A stretch of DNA of 64,000 nucleotides from Branchiostoma floridae (taxonomy: Eukaryota; Chordata; Leptocardii; Amphioxiformes; Branchiostomatidae), in the NCBI RefSeq assembly GCF_000003815.2, contig NC_049989.1, positions 1,379,705 to 1,443,704 on the forward strand, read 5' to 3'. The translations under genes and the position numbers were made by a program. Below are positions 1 to 9,577 of this stretch, one piece after another. How positions within the stretch are numbered: position 1 is the stretch's first letter; every line of letters starts with the position of its first letter. The notes under the pieces are model-generated. The model was not told where the DNA came from. It searched no databases and saw only the letters and a program-made list of their open reading frames with translations.

Positions 1-234
1 AAAACTTGTCCAACACACTTTGCTGATTTCTTGAGTCTATGTGGACATATTTTTGCAAATCTGGACGTCCATTACATATATTTTCATTTACATCACTTAC
101 AAGTCGGATGGAATTTATCTATAAGCATCGTCAATACCCTTGTTACCTGGTAAGAAGAATCGAGAGCAGGAGGTCTTACTTTTTTACGGTTAAGCTTCAG
201 ATACTTAGTGAAAGATTCTATATTATTAACCAAT

Positions 235-240
235 TTTATT
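235..240 (-). terminator. Candidate polyadenylation signal for gene 1
   Basis: AATAAA on the minus strand, about 315 nt past the stop. If it is used, the inverted repeat at 363-552 lies in the 3' UTR. The hexamer is common in AT-rich DNA, so support is weak. Confidence 0.3.
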
Positions 241-362
241 ATAGATAATTATAATTCCTGAAGAAATTATGATCTTGGTGTAACTGCTGTCGTAAGCACT
301 TGTTCTACATGTGACTGTCCACAGACAATTGGATAGTATGGCTATTGATTATCACGTCGATG

Positions 363-552
363 TAGGTTAGACATCCAGGTAATAAGATACGCCAAAAGTA
401 GTTACTCAAGCAACTGGATATGGTTTTGGAAACAGTCAGGCGTTTCAACTACTACAGAATCACTGCGAAAACTACTGGATGGTAGTTGAAACGTCTGACC
501 TTTTCCAAAACCATATCCAGTTGCTTGAGTAACTACTTGGCGTATTATCTAG
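363..552. mobile_element. Head-to-head Penelope-like terminal repeats forming a long hairpin
   Basis: The arms at about 382-453 and 482-547 are near-perfect inverted copies, each with CAAGCAACTGGATATGG and TTTCAACTAC. The outer left part (GGTTAGACATCCAGGTAA, 364-381) recurs at 22153-22170. The centre holds a small stem with a TGGATG loop followed by GAAACGTC. This layout fits inverted pLTR fragments of a Penelope-like element, or a foldback MITE made from one. It abuts the stop codon of gene 1. Confidence 0.6.
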
Positions 553-731
553 TTAGTTTGCACTACCTTTATCGCAACGCTGTGCAGGAAAGTTTCCACA
601 AGGAAAGATGTCAGCTACGAGAGCGTACAGGTCTGAGTCGTAGGCCAGCAGCTCGGCTCGGGTGTTGACGTGGTTGTGGATCCCGTCAGGTGGGTCCCTC
701 TCCATGTTCACATTGAAGAAGCTCTGCACAC
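553..731 (-). CDS. Gene 1 coding exon 8: C-terminal exon and stop
   Basis: The exon encodes GVQSFFNVNMERD, DGIHNHVNTRAELLAYD and a short Cys-containing tail ending KGSAN and TAA (553-555). The stop lies within a few bases of the right arm of a Penelope-like inverted repeat, so the original C-terminus may have differed slightly. Confidence 0.78.
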
Positions 732-3700
732 CTGTAGATGGAGAATTCAATCAACCAATCTTTATTGCATAAAGACTGAAACGGATACAATGTATGGCAA
801 GTTCTTGGGTAGTGCGTATAGTGCAGTTCCAATGTCAAACGGATGTATGCGCCACCAACCTTCCCCCCAGTAGTTATCGCTGTTGCCGATGGCGTAAGTG
901 TTAGCCCACAGTCCATTGGCCAGAGCGTTGAAATATGCTGTATTCAGGCGTGTTTGGAAATCACTGATGACCCTGCTGGCCCCAAGGATGTCCAGTCCAT
1001 TCCCGACCTCACGGATGAAGATATCTTCACCCTTGTACCTGTAGAGAAACAACGATTTGCGATCATCTGTATCCACAAAGAGGTTAATTTTCGTACCATT
1101 TTCAGGTGACATCATCGATGTGTTTTGCGTGCAAGAAGTCATATATAGTAAAACCTGTATTAGCGGCTACATTTGCATAACGACCACTTGGCCATTGAGG
1201 TCCCTTTTGTCGGTCCCTTAGATTTTTCCCACTGACCTAAGCATTTACAGGAATAGTCTATAGTGGCCACCTGTCCAACGCGGCCACGGCCACACATTTC
1301 CGGTCCCGTAGATACAGAAATACTGCCTAGTATAGTGCGACCATACAGGGCCATATTTCACCCTGCGCCGATTTTGAAATCGTAGTTTGCGAAGATTTGG
1401 ACACCGCCTGTGTTATTTTGGCAGTAGCGGAAGGTGCGCGTTCCTCGAACGTTAGAACGCAAGTCTTTGACGGCGAATTTGCCAACATTTCTTGAATGAC
1501 AATATCAATCATTTCGGTAGATTTTAGTTTTGCAGGGTCAGTTGAATTTTGAGAAGATCGAGACAATGTTACTTGTTGAGAAAGATTAGTGGGTACTGAA
1601 ATCATGTGTAACTTATTGCTCGTGCTCAATTTGTCAACGTTTACTCTATACTGGCCACCTGTCTATAGTGTCTAAATTTCTCCAGTCACTCGAGTGGCCG
1701 CTATATACATGTTTGACAGTAAATATAATTTACTATCTAATGAAATACCCTCAACCCTTACCGGTCAGTGCTGTAGCAGAGCACGTTCTCCTCAGCCCCG
1801 GTGGACACGGGTTTGCTGACGGTGGCCGCCAGACCCCTGGCCCGCGTGTTGAACAGAGGGTCAAGGGTAGAATGTTCAGGGATATCCAACGTCAGCTGCA
1901 GGGCATAAAAAGAACACGTCAGCAGGAGTTGAAAGTTTAACAAAGAATTTCAATACCTTGTTCAACCAAACAACTATTTAAAATGTCGGCTACAGAAGTG
2001 ATGCCTTACCTCAGTGTCCGCCATGATGGCAGCCCTACCGTAGTAGTTATAGTAGGAGTCTCTGATGTCCTTTCTGTCCGCAAACATGAACAGCACGTCA
2101 TAACACGCTCTCCGGAGGGCTTCGTCCGGCACGATGGAAGAGCCGAGGATGGGGATACCATAGGCGTGGAGGTATTTCTAGTAGTAACGAAAATACGTGA
2201 AATATTTTTGACTGCTTGATTACCTATTAGGTAATAGCAGTACAGAAATGTTAAATTTGAAAAAAAAAGTAAAAAGCATTGCAGCAAACCTGGTAGAAAT
2301 CGTCCAGACTGAGCTCGTTCCGGACCGTATCGGGGACACCCGTGACGTCATAGCATTCCCATGTATCCCAGGAACGACCGCGGCGGATACCAATGCAATG
2401 AGCCCCCAAGTCTAAGGGAAAGATATTCGACAAAATAACATTCACAATGTATCAAAAAGAAGATTTGGAATGAAATGACAAATATCTTGCTGTAACAATT
2501 ATTGTTTTTCATAAAAGGTGAAACATCGATCTTTGCCTTACCTAATTTGGCTTCGATATATAGGACTAGACAATGGAACGCTGCCCTCTTAATTGTCACA
2601 TAGGAAAGTTGTCATTTTGTATGACTCTGTCGGACAACTTGGTTGTCTTTTAGTTTACATATTAAACGATTAGTACTTGTAATAAAAAAAAAAACTATTT
2701 GCAAATCATAGCATGGAAGCCGTTTTCCTAAACAGCAAGACTTTCTAGCTCAACGACAACGCATGGCTTATTTACTATTTGTTCAACAAATTGTAACGCA
2801 TTTTTGAGCACAGATTCTCAAACAGTTTTGGATGGGGGACACTAAAGCAACATATTCCATACTTGGAAAACAGACGTCACAGCTGAGTTTGCAGTTGAGA
2901 AGCATGTAGCCTGGGTTTGTGCTACACTCTCCACTTGCAGCCCAGCTCCGGCAAGTGGACACAGAATCTGCACAGGTAGTTATCTGCAGACAGACGAAAT
3001 ACAAAGGGTTTAAACCGTACATCTTTAACATTGTAAACCCCTAAAATATTACAGAATACTACTGTAATGGATTTTCAAGTCTCAATGGCTGTAAATGCAA
3101 ACATTATCACCTACTATGTGGCGTCATCATCACCGTCACCATCAGTTCCATACCTTAAATGCCATTGGGGCAGCAACACAACAACTGTCATGCTGACTCA
3201 ATAGGCTTTTAGCCCCCAGTGCAAAATAACAAAGCTCTAGTTTATGACGCAGACCAGTAGATGATACACACTTCTCTTCTTTGCAAGCTCCGAAGAGAAC
3301 TAAGCTTTCCGTCTATTTCACAGACAAGTACAGTCAAACCTGCCCAAGACGACCACCCGGGGGACCGGACAAAAGCGTCGATTTGACAGGTGTCACTGAG
3401 AAGAGTATCGACNNNNNNNNNNNNNNNNNNNNNNNNNNNNNNNNNNNNNNNNNNNNNNNNNNNNNNNNNNNNNNNNNNNNNNNNNNNNNNNNNNNNNNNN
3501 NNNNNNNNNNNNGCACGCAGGCAAAGAAGCGAGGTCTTTAATGTCAAATACAACACGCACACTGTAAACTGTAAATTTAACTCCAAAAAATCCGACGCAA
3601 ACTGGCCGATTTCGGCACAAAATCGCGCTCGTTATCATCCAAAATCGATGAAAACCTCAATTGTAAAAATGATGCGGTCGTTATGGGTCCCAATTTGGGC

Positions 3701-5061
3701 CGGTCGCGGTCGCGTTGGCCAGGTGGTCGTTGAGAAAAGGTCGCTTAATGCTTACGTCAATGGGAAAATAAATCGGGACCGAGAAAAAGCGGTCGAAATG
3801 GTCAGGTGGTCGCTGAGAAGAGGTGGTCGCTCGGGCAGGTTTGACTGTATACACACCGTATGGGTAGTGAGCTCATCGTTAATATGACCGTACTAAGTGA
3901 AGCGGAAGCCACGAATGATCTACTGGGTAGATGAGGGACAGGTCAGAGAGTAAATGGGGTCAGAGGGTAGGGAACACGTGACTTGTCTGTCTATCCGACG
4001 GAAAGCTTGACTACTCACGTCAGGACAACCAACCACGGTGATGCTCATCGACACAGTCCCAACTCCGTTGTCCGCTGTGCAGGTGTACACTCCACCATCG
4101 GAGTCTGTGGCATCCGGAACGGTTAAAGTTCCCGCACTCCCATCGACCACTGCGCGCGCTGGGAGGGCGCCGGAGTCACGTGTCCAGCTGTAGGTCGGTG
4201 CGGGGTCACCGTCGCCATGACAGGTCAGGGTCAGGGTCTCCTGGTAGTACAGCTTAGCTGAGGGCCAGGCAGAGATGAGCTCTATGTTGGGAGCACCTCC
4301 TGCAACGAAAAAAAAGTAAATGTTATATCAGTCCACAATATATCTAAGCATAAAATGTACTTCTCGACCCAGTGTTGATAGAATTTCAAAATTGTTATTG
4401 TACACCAAGAGCTAAGGGACTTCACTGTGGCGTGAACTTTCTACTACTTGTAAGTCTCTTGTTTTTTTTCCCGCCTATATGATTATGCAAACTACATGGC
4501 ACAGAGTCAGGAACTATTGAGTCAGACATACCTAACATTATCACAATTCATCCGTAGCACCCTCATTGACTGTTGGCCGAAATCTTTTAAAGATAAGTAA
4601 TCGGACAAAACTGAATGGATTTTTATGATAGTTTGTGTAAAGTCAGATCATGGGAGACAGTTAGCCCCTTTAATGTTGTTCTAAGTGATGCATCATCCGA
4701 ATATAATCCTTGCCCTGGACATTTCGAGACATTTAAAGCTGTTTTCCACGAAGATATATCACCTCATATGTCCAGAGCAAAAGATTAAAACAAAACCAGG
4801 ACCTACATCTGCATTACCGAGGGAAGTCGCCAGGAGATGTATCATTGATTGACCTTTATTGTCATCGACCTTAATCTTGACCTACCAAAAGATCAACCAA
4901 ATTTTATAGCTCCTGAAGCTACGTTACCCTGGATAAAGAAGCACACTCAGATAAGTTTCAATAATTCATATTACGTTACCTTGAGCAGTCACAGTTGCAG
5001 TCGTTACTATCAGCACCAGGACCGTCCACTTCCAGAAACCTGATGTACACGGACCCGCCAT
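553..5061 (-). CDS. Secreted Ig-ShKT protein with degenerate metallopeptidase-like domain (complete, 8 coding exons)
   Basis: Joining exons 4980-5061, 4019-4299, 2863-2983, 2290-2411, 2010-2177, 1762-1895, 860-1038 and 553-731 (minus strand) gives 1266 nt, or 421 residues plus stop. Every junction has GT/AG ends and keeps frame. Residues 1-27 are a signal peptide. Residues 28-121 are an Ig domain (Cys54, Trp66, Cys101, DSDGGVYTC). Residues 122-160 are a ShKT module (Cys125, 131, 140, 151, 155, 158). Residues 162-421 resemble a conserved extracellular family with blocks such as KYLHAYGIPILGSSIVPDEA and NYWGEGVQSFF. From memory, relatives of that family carry HExxH after a GED-I-x-V block; here the segment is IREVGN (Arg312, Glu313, Asn316), so catalysis is doubtful. 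Glu362 would be the distal ligand. The protein is probably secreted; its role is unknown. The exon model is strong and the family function is inferred. Confidence 0.85.
860..1038 (-). CDS. Gene 1 coding exon 7: degenerate active-site exon
   Basis: The exon encodes YKGEDIFIREVGNGLDILGA, then FQTRLNTAYFNALANGLWAN and NYWGE. The expected zinc-binding HExxH position reads REVGN through CGT and AAT codons, each one base from a CAT histidine codon. The exon is otherwise open and well spliced (CTACAG acceptor, GAAG|GTTGGT donor). Confidence 0.8.
1147..1720 (-). mobile_element. TIR element family 1, full-length copy (inverted) in intron of gene 1
   Basis: The ends read AGTAAAACCTGTATTAGCGG and the mirrored CGCTATATACATGTTTGACA. 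The inside matches the copy at 39158-39729 in reverse, including the GAACGTTAGAACGCAAG and GTACTGAAATCATGTGTAA blocks. Length is about 574 bp with no coding capacity, so it is a non-autonomous DNA element. Confidence 0.7.
1762..1895 (-). CDS. Gene 1 coding exon 6: conserved family block
   Basis: The exon encodes LTLDIPEHSTLDPLFNTRAR and EENVLCYSTD. The acceptor is CCTGCAG and the donor GACCG|GTAAGG. The intron that follows (1039-1761) is filled by one inverted TIR element. Confidence 0.8.
2010..2177 (-). CDS. Gene 1 coding exon 5: conserved family block
   Basis: This 168-nt, phase-0 exon of 56 codons contains KYLHAYGIPILG and the VPDEALRRACYDVLFMF block, and ends AIMADTE at a GAG|GTAAGG donor. 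The block is typical of the family that I associate with the C-terminal domain. Confidence 0.8.
2290..2411 (-). CDS. Gene 1 coding exon 4: N-terminal part of the metallopeptidase-like region
   Basis: The exon begins after CCCTTAG and ends at TACCAG|GTTTGC. It encodes an Arg-rich RRGRSWDTWE segment and ends in LSLDDFYQ. Its phase joins the ShKT exon (Asn split codon) and exon 5 without a stop. Confidence 0.75.
2863..2983 (-). CDS. Gene 1 coding exon 3: ShKT six-cysteine module
   Basis: The exon encodes C-x5-C-x8-C-x10-C-x3-C-x2-C with the typical WAASGEC and NPGYML blocks. The acceptor is CTGCAG at 2984-2985 and the donor is CCAA|GTATGG. In animals this fold often flanks extracellular enzymes, and it is not by itself evidence of toxicity. 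Confidence 0.82.
3330..3850. mobile_element. TIR element family 1 relative, interrupted by an assembly gap
   Basis: The left end is ACAGTCAAACCTGCCCAAGA and the right end is the mirrored GGGCAGGTTTGACTGTA. The inside holds the GGTCGC / CAATGGGAAAA blocks also seen at 1.2 kb and 39.6 kb. It lies between the Ig and ShKT exons of gene 1. Confidence 0.6.
3413..3512. other. Assembly gap (100 N)
   Basis: Exactly 100 N bases, the usual placeholder for a gap of unknown size. It falls inside a repeat in an intron, so the gene 1 exons are unaffected. Confidence 0.99.
4019..4299 (-). CDS. Gene 1 coding exon 2: immunoglobulin domain
   Basis: This single exon carries a whole Ig fold: LTLTC, the Trp of YSWTR, and the DSDGGVYTC F-strand motif. 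It starts after TTGCAG and ends at GAC|GTGAGT. The split-phase start completes a Gly codon with exon 1. Confidence 0.85.
4980..5061 (-). CDS. Gene 1 coding exon 1: signal peptide
   Basis: The ATG at 5061 opens a short basic start followed by the hydrophobic run TVLVLIVTTATVTA, ending at a CAAG|GTAACG donor. An acceptor (TTTTAG) lies upstream at 5080-5081, so at least one non-coding 5' exon precedes it. Confidence 0.82.
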
Positions 5062-5357
5062 AGCGCCAGCGTACATCACCTAAAACAATCAAGAATTTGA
5101 TCCTATTAATATGCAATATCTCAACAATTTTTAACAACAAAATTTAGCTCCCTCAAGGTGATATGGACTTCATGCATGTGGTTATGCCAAGCATGAAGTA
5201 ATTGATATCACATTTATCGCCTTTTTATGCTAGCTGTACAGCTCTTAAAAATCTGAAAATAGAGATCTTTAGAAAAAAGCAAAGGAAAAAATATATGCAA
5301 ACTTTCCTACTCCCCGATCATACTGTAAGTCAACAATTTCAATATGCTCATCTACTA

Positions 5358-5745
5358 CTGACAATGCTATTTGGTGAGAAAAATCAGTGAGTACTGAAGT
5401 CATGTGTGACTTATTGCCCGGGGTCAATTGATCAACATTTTATATATAGTGGCCGCCTGTCTATAGTGACCACCTTTCTCCATTCCCTGCAGTTGCTACT
5501 ATAGACCGGTTTGACTGTAGTGGCCACAATTCTTCAGTCCATGGAGTGACCGCTACAGACAGGTTTGACTGTAGTGACAACATTTATCAAGTCCATGGAG
5601 TGACCGCTACAGACAGGTTTGAATATAGTGGCCCTTTTTCTTCAGTATATGGAGTGACCGCTACAGACAGGTTTGACTGTAGTTGCCACATTTATCCAGT
5701 CCATCAAGTGGCCGTCATAGACAGGACTCACTGTACAGTCCTGTA
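5358..5745 (-). repeat. Half of a TIR family 1 element with tandemly repeated end
   Basis: 5358-5520 is the inverted 5' half of family 1 (GTACTGAAGTCATGTGTGAC). The terminal segment, with GGAGTGACCGCTACAGACAG and TTTGACTGTAGT, is then repeated about four times at a period near 57 bp. The terminal repeat itself has been amplified. Confidence 0.6.
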
Positions 5746-6200
5746 TTTGGCGTCATGGGTGTTCTACTAACAATAGAAATAACACAATAACAACATAGAC
5801 CATTACCAACATCAGCATTGAGGGAGTTTTTTGCTCAACTAGAATGGAGGCTTTGAGACGAAATCTCGATTGATCCTTCTTAAATCACTCTAGCAGTCTA
5901 TACAGATAATAGGACTTCTGCATCAGGTAATCCTGGACAATTTACGTAAATACGCAGGAAAGCAAGTGCATTAGAAACCACCAATACCATGGCAAATAAT
6001 CCAAATTGTCGACAACAAGAATCTGGTCGAATCATTGCACGGCCCAAAGTTTGCTGGACTGTAGGTTTAAAACTTATTATGCGCCAGATATCGTGAAAAT
6101 GACTTCAAAGAAATTTAGACAGTCCTCACTTCATACATGTAGGTCTACTCTAGATTATACAGATAATGTGCTATTACATCATCGCCAACGTCTAAATATA

Positions 6201-6536
6201 ATCAAACCTGTCTATAGTGGCCACTCAAGGGAGAAAGAAATGCGGTCACTGTAGACAGGTGGCCACTATAGACAGGTGGCCACTATAGAGGAAATGCTGA
6301 TCATTTGACCACGAGCAGTAAGTTACACATGATTTCAGTAGCCACTAATTTTTCTCGCTAGATAGCATTGTCTCTATTGAACAGACCCTACTAAAGTGAA
6401 ATCTACCGAATATGATTGATATTGTCATTCGCGAAATTTGCAGACAGAGACTTGCGCTCTAACGTTGAAGGCACGCGTACCTTCCGCTACCGCAAAAATA
6501 ACCCTGTCAGGAACTCCAAATTCTCGCAAACTACCT
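6201..6536 (+). mobile_element. TIR element family 1, 3'-truncated copy
   Basis: Starts at CAAACCTGTCTATAGTGGCC, has a local duplication of the GACAGGTGGCCACTATAG motif, and runs through the CTTGCGCTCTAACGTT block. It stops at the border of the 240-bp satellite. Confidence 0.6.
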
Positions 6537-6649
6537 TTTTTTTAAAACCTTTGGGTTTTGCTTGCCTTAGTTTTGACCTATACTTGGCGACACTCAAGTC
6601 AGCCTCATTGTCCACCACAGTAATTAGGCTCTGAAATTCACGAAATCCT

Positions 6650-8000
6650 CCTTAATTTATATCAAACACTGACGAAAGACAGGTGATCCTATCGCACAAA
6701 CAGCTATAGGCTTAAGTAAGCTTGAATTGTGTCTTCGTCGCGCTGTCATGTGTAAGATTTTAACAAGTAACGGAGAATAGAGTGGTTTTCGCTTGCCTAA
6801 GCTTTGTCCTAAATTTGGCGACACTCATTGTCCGTACAGTAATTAGGCTCTCCAATTCAAGAAATCTTCCACAATATATACCACTGGAGAAAGACGGTTG
6901 ATTTTTTAGCTAGTTTAGAAGACGCCGCACACATTTGTAGGCTTAATTATAAATATGCTTGAAGTGTTTCATTGTCGCGCTGTCATGTGTAAGAGTTTAA
7001 CAAGTAGCGGAGAAGAAAGGGGTTTTTGCCTACCTAAGTTTTGACCTAAACTTAGCGACACTCAAGTCAGCCTTATTGTCCCTAAGGAACTTAGACTTTT
7101 CAATTCACGAAATCCTCTACAATTTATACCAAACACCGACGAAAGACAGTTGATCTTATCGCTAGTTTAGAAGAAGCCGCACACAGCTGAAGGCTTAAGT
7201 AAGCTTGAAGTGTGTCTTCGTCGCGCTTTTAACAAGTAGCAAAGAAATGGGTTCTTGCTTGCCTAAGTTTTGACCTAAACTTTGCGACACTCAAGTCAGT
7301 CTCATTGGACCCACAGTAATGTGGCTCTTCAATTTAAGAAATCATCCACAACTATATCAAACACTGACGAAACACAGTTGATCCTATCGCACCTTAAGAA
7401 GAAGTCGCAAACAACTGTAGGCTTAAGTAAGCTTGAAGTTTGTCTTCGTCGCGCTGTCATGTGTAACATTCTGACAAGTAGCAAAGAAATGGGTTTTTGC
7501 TTGCCTAAGTTGTGACCTAAACTTTGCGACACTCAAGTCAGTCTCATTGTACCCACAGTAATGTGGCTCTTCAATTTAAGAAATCCTCCACAATTTATAC
7601 CAAACACTGGCGAAAGACAGTTGATCTTATCGCTAGTTTAGAAGAAGCCGCACACAGCTGAAGGCTTAAGTAAGCTTGAAGTGCGTCTTCGTCGCGCTGT
7701 CATGTGTAAAATTTTAACAAGTAGCATTGAAGGAAGGGTTTTTGCTTACCTAAGTTTTGACCTATACTTGGCGACACTCAAATCAGCCTTATTGTCCCTA
7801 CAGAAGTTATACTTTTCAATTCACGAAATCCTCCACAATTTATACCAAACACCGACGAAAGACAGTTGATCTAATCGCACGTTTAGAAGACGCCGCACAC
7901 AGTTGAAGGCTTTAGTAAGCTTGAAGTGTGTCTTCGTCGCGCTGTCATGTGAAAGATTTTGACAAGTAGAGGAGAAAAAGAGGTTTGTGCTGACGCGGAT
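6650..8000 (+). repeat. Tandem satellite, about 240-bp unit, six copies
   Basis: The anchor TAAGCTTGAA or a close variant occurs near 6719, 6957, 7201, 7430, 7672 and 7918, a period of 228-246 bp. Each unit repeats CTTCGTCGCGCTGTCATGTG, a purine-rich GAGAAGAAAGGGTTTTTGC, TTTTGACCTAAACTT and GACAGTTGATCTTATCGC in that order. No long open frame is conserved, and I recognise no known element. Confidence 0.75.
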
Positions 8001-8019
8001 TTTAAATGACTGCGGCGGC

Positions 8020-8345
8020 ACCAAAGTAGGGCACAGTTCATGGCGCGCTGGTACACCCGATCCCTCGATCTTGGAAGTTAAGCAACGCGCGGTCCGGTCA
8101 GTTCTAGGATGGGAGTCCCCCAACCAAGGACGACCGGATTGCTGTAGCCGGACCAAGCATGGTCATTTCACGAAGTCGTCTTTTGGGAGGAACGTAAAAC
8201 GGGGGTCCCGTGCTCGAGGTGGTGCCTCGACCACGTTAAACAGCCTCATTACTCATTGGGTACCTACTGGCTGGCAAAATACACCATATGAATATTCTTA
8301 TTATTGTAAACACCAGCCACTGACAGAAGGCGGTTCCAAATGATA
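8020..8345 (+). mobile_element. 5S rRNA-derived SINE
   Basis: 8048-8152 resembles 5S rRNA: ACACCCGATC, TTGGAAGTTAAGCAAC (A-box region), GGTCAGTTCTAGGATGGGAG (C-box region) and GCTGTAGCC at the end. Mutations rule out a working 5S gene. It is followed by a tail (CGGGGGTCCCGTGCTCGAGG, CACGTTAAA) of a type shared with 45.4 kb. A 5S-headed SINE is the simplest reading. Confidence 0.6.
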
Positions 8346-9365
8346 AATGATTCTAGCTTTCACCACCAAGAGTCTGGCTTATAGCTTCCTCTGTCTCGAA
8401 AACAGACTTTATCTCAGTTTATTGTAGTTTACGGACACAGGTTTTATGCAAAGCGCAGCACTGCCTAATAGTGAATGCTTTTATTTTTTCATTACTTACA
8501 GCCGAAACTTGCGCGTCCAATTATATCATTCTTGGCCAATATTGATATACTATGGACCAATATTAAGTATCATCTATATCAAAATTGATGATGCCGCACT
8601 GATGCAACCCATTGTATCATTGTTTGTGGTTATAAAAGCGGAGATAGTTTTCAGATATAACCTCAAAGTTATGCTCTCCCTTTGCGATAAGATTATAGAA
8701 TAGGCCACAAAAATTGTTTACTACCCCAAGAAGGCCTGGTCTAGCCCACATAGCGGAGTAATGACGAAATACATTTTATTTCTAACTGCCTCTCTAACGA
8801 TCAGGAAAGAAATGAGTTATTTGAAGAGGCATGCAAATTCCACAAAAACTTCCAAACGCTTACCGACGAAAACAAGACTATAACGCTGTTAACGTCACAT
8901 AACCCACGCATCATAGAAAAGTGGGACACTTCGTCTTCCACTGCTTCCAGAAAAGAAGTCAAACCCTAAATACCTGGATTGTAGCTCTCAGCAGTCCATA
9001 TCATTGATAGAATAGTCACTCGTTTACACTTGTCACCATTGTTATCTATACCAAAGTATTTCATTTTATACATGTTTATTATATTTTCTGTATGTTTCAT
9101 GTTGCAATTATCCCTCGGGCAAGAACTTGCAAATAAACTTCTACTAATTATAAAATGTACGGCGCTTCTTTGTTTCGGGTTGTTGGCTTATTTGTTCATT
9201 CAAGCAGGGGATATGTCATCAAAGCTGGTGCTTTTTTTTCTCTGTTTAGTGCTATTGATATATCATAAAGGACTGGTTGTAAACTCACCATGGTTTCAGC
9301 AATAGAAAATCTTCCACGGCTAACACTTGCCACTGACAAATAACTTATGATCCATATGGCAATAT
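8346..9365. other. No gene recognised
   Basis: AT-rich sequence within the presumed first intron of gene 1. Short open frames, including a hydrophobic one at 9030-9305, lack splice sites, homology or coding character that I can support. Confidence 0.5.
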
Positions 9366-9577
9366 GTACTCTCCAAGCAGAGGTTAGGCTCCGGCTGGGT
9401 TTTTTAAAAGTTTTTTTGTAGTCGTTTTTATCGGGCTTTCTATTTTGTCATTTTTTCTTGAAGTACGCCAGGTTAGGTTAGGTTAGGTTTTGACACAGCA
9501 AGATAAGATACAAAATAGAAAGCCCGATAAAAACGACAACAAAAAAACGTTTAAGAATAGCCTCTGCTTGGAGAGTA
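9366..9577. mobile_element. Foldback MITE, copy 1
   Basis: The arms TACTCTCCAAGCAGAGGTTA / CCTCTGCTTGGAGAGTA and GTCGTTTTTATCGGGCTTTC / its complement pair across the element. The loop carries GGTTAGGTTAGGTTAGGTT (9471-9489), a telomere-like run. Related copies lie at 15560-15749 and 30289-30435. Confidence 0.7.

Noticed and set aside
3242-3887. Open frames across the assembly gap
   Set aside because: They are open only because of N bases and lie in a transposon.
8048-8152. Functional 5S rRNA gene
   Set aside because: Many substitutions in paired regions and a SINE tail directly follow; no terminator T-run at the end.
7987-8343. 118-codon frame over the 5S-like sequence
   Set aside because: It reads through a 5S-derived SINE; the RNA promoter motifs explain the conservation better.
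9030-9305. 91-codon hydrophobic frame with several membrane-like segments
   Set aside because: T-rich DNA gives hydrophobic residues in one frame by composition. No homology, splice sites or promoter that I can name.
9471-9489. TTAGGT run as a telomere or interstitial telomere
   Set aside because: Only three units, in the loop of a foldback MITE, and the motif is not a perfect animal telomere repeat.
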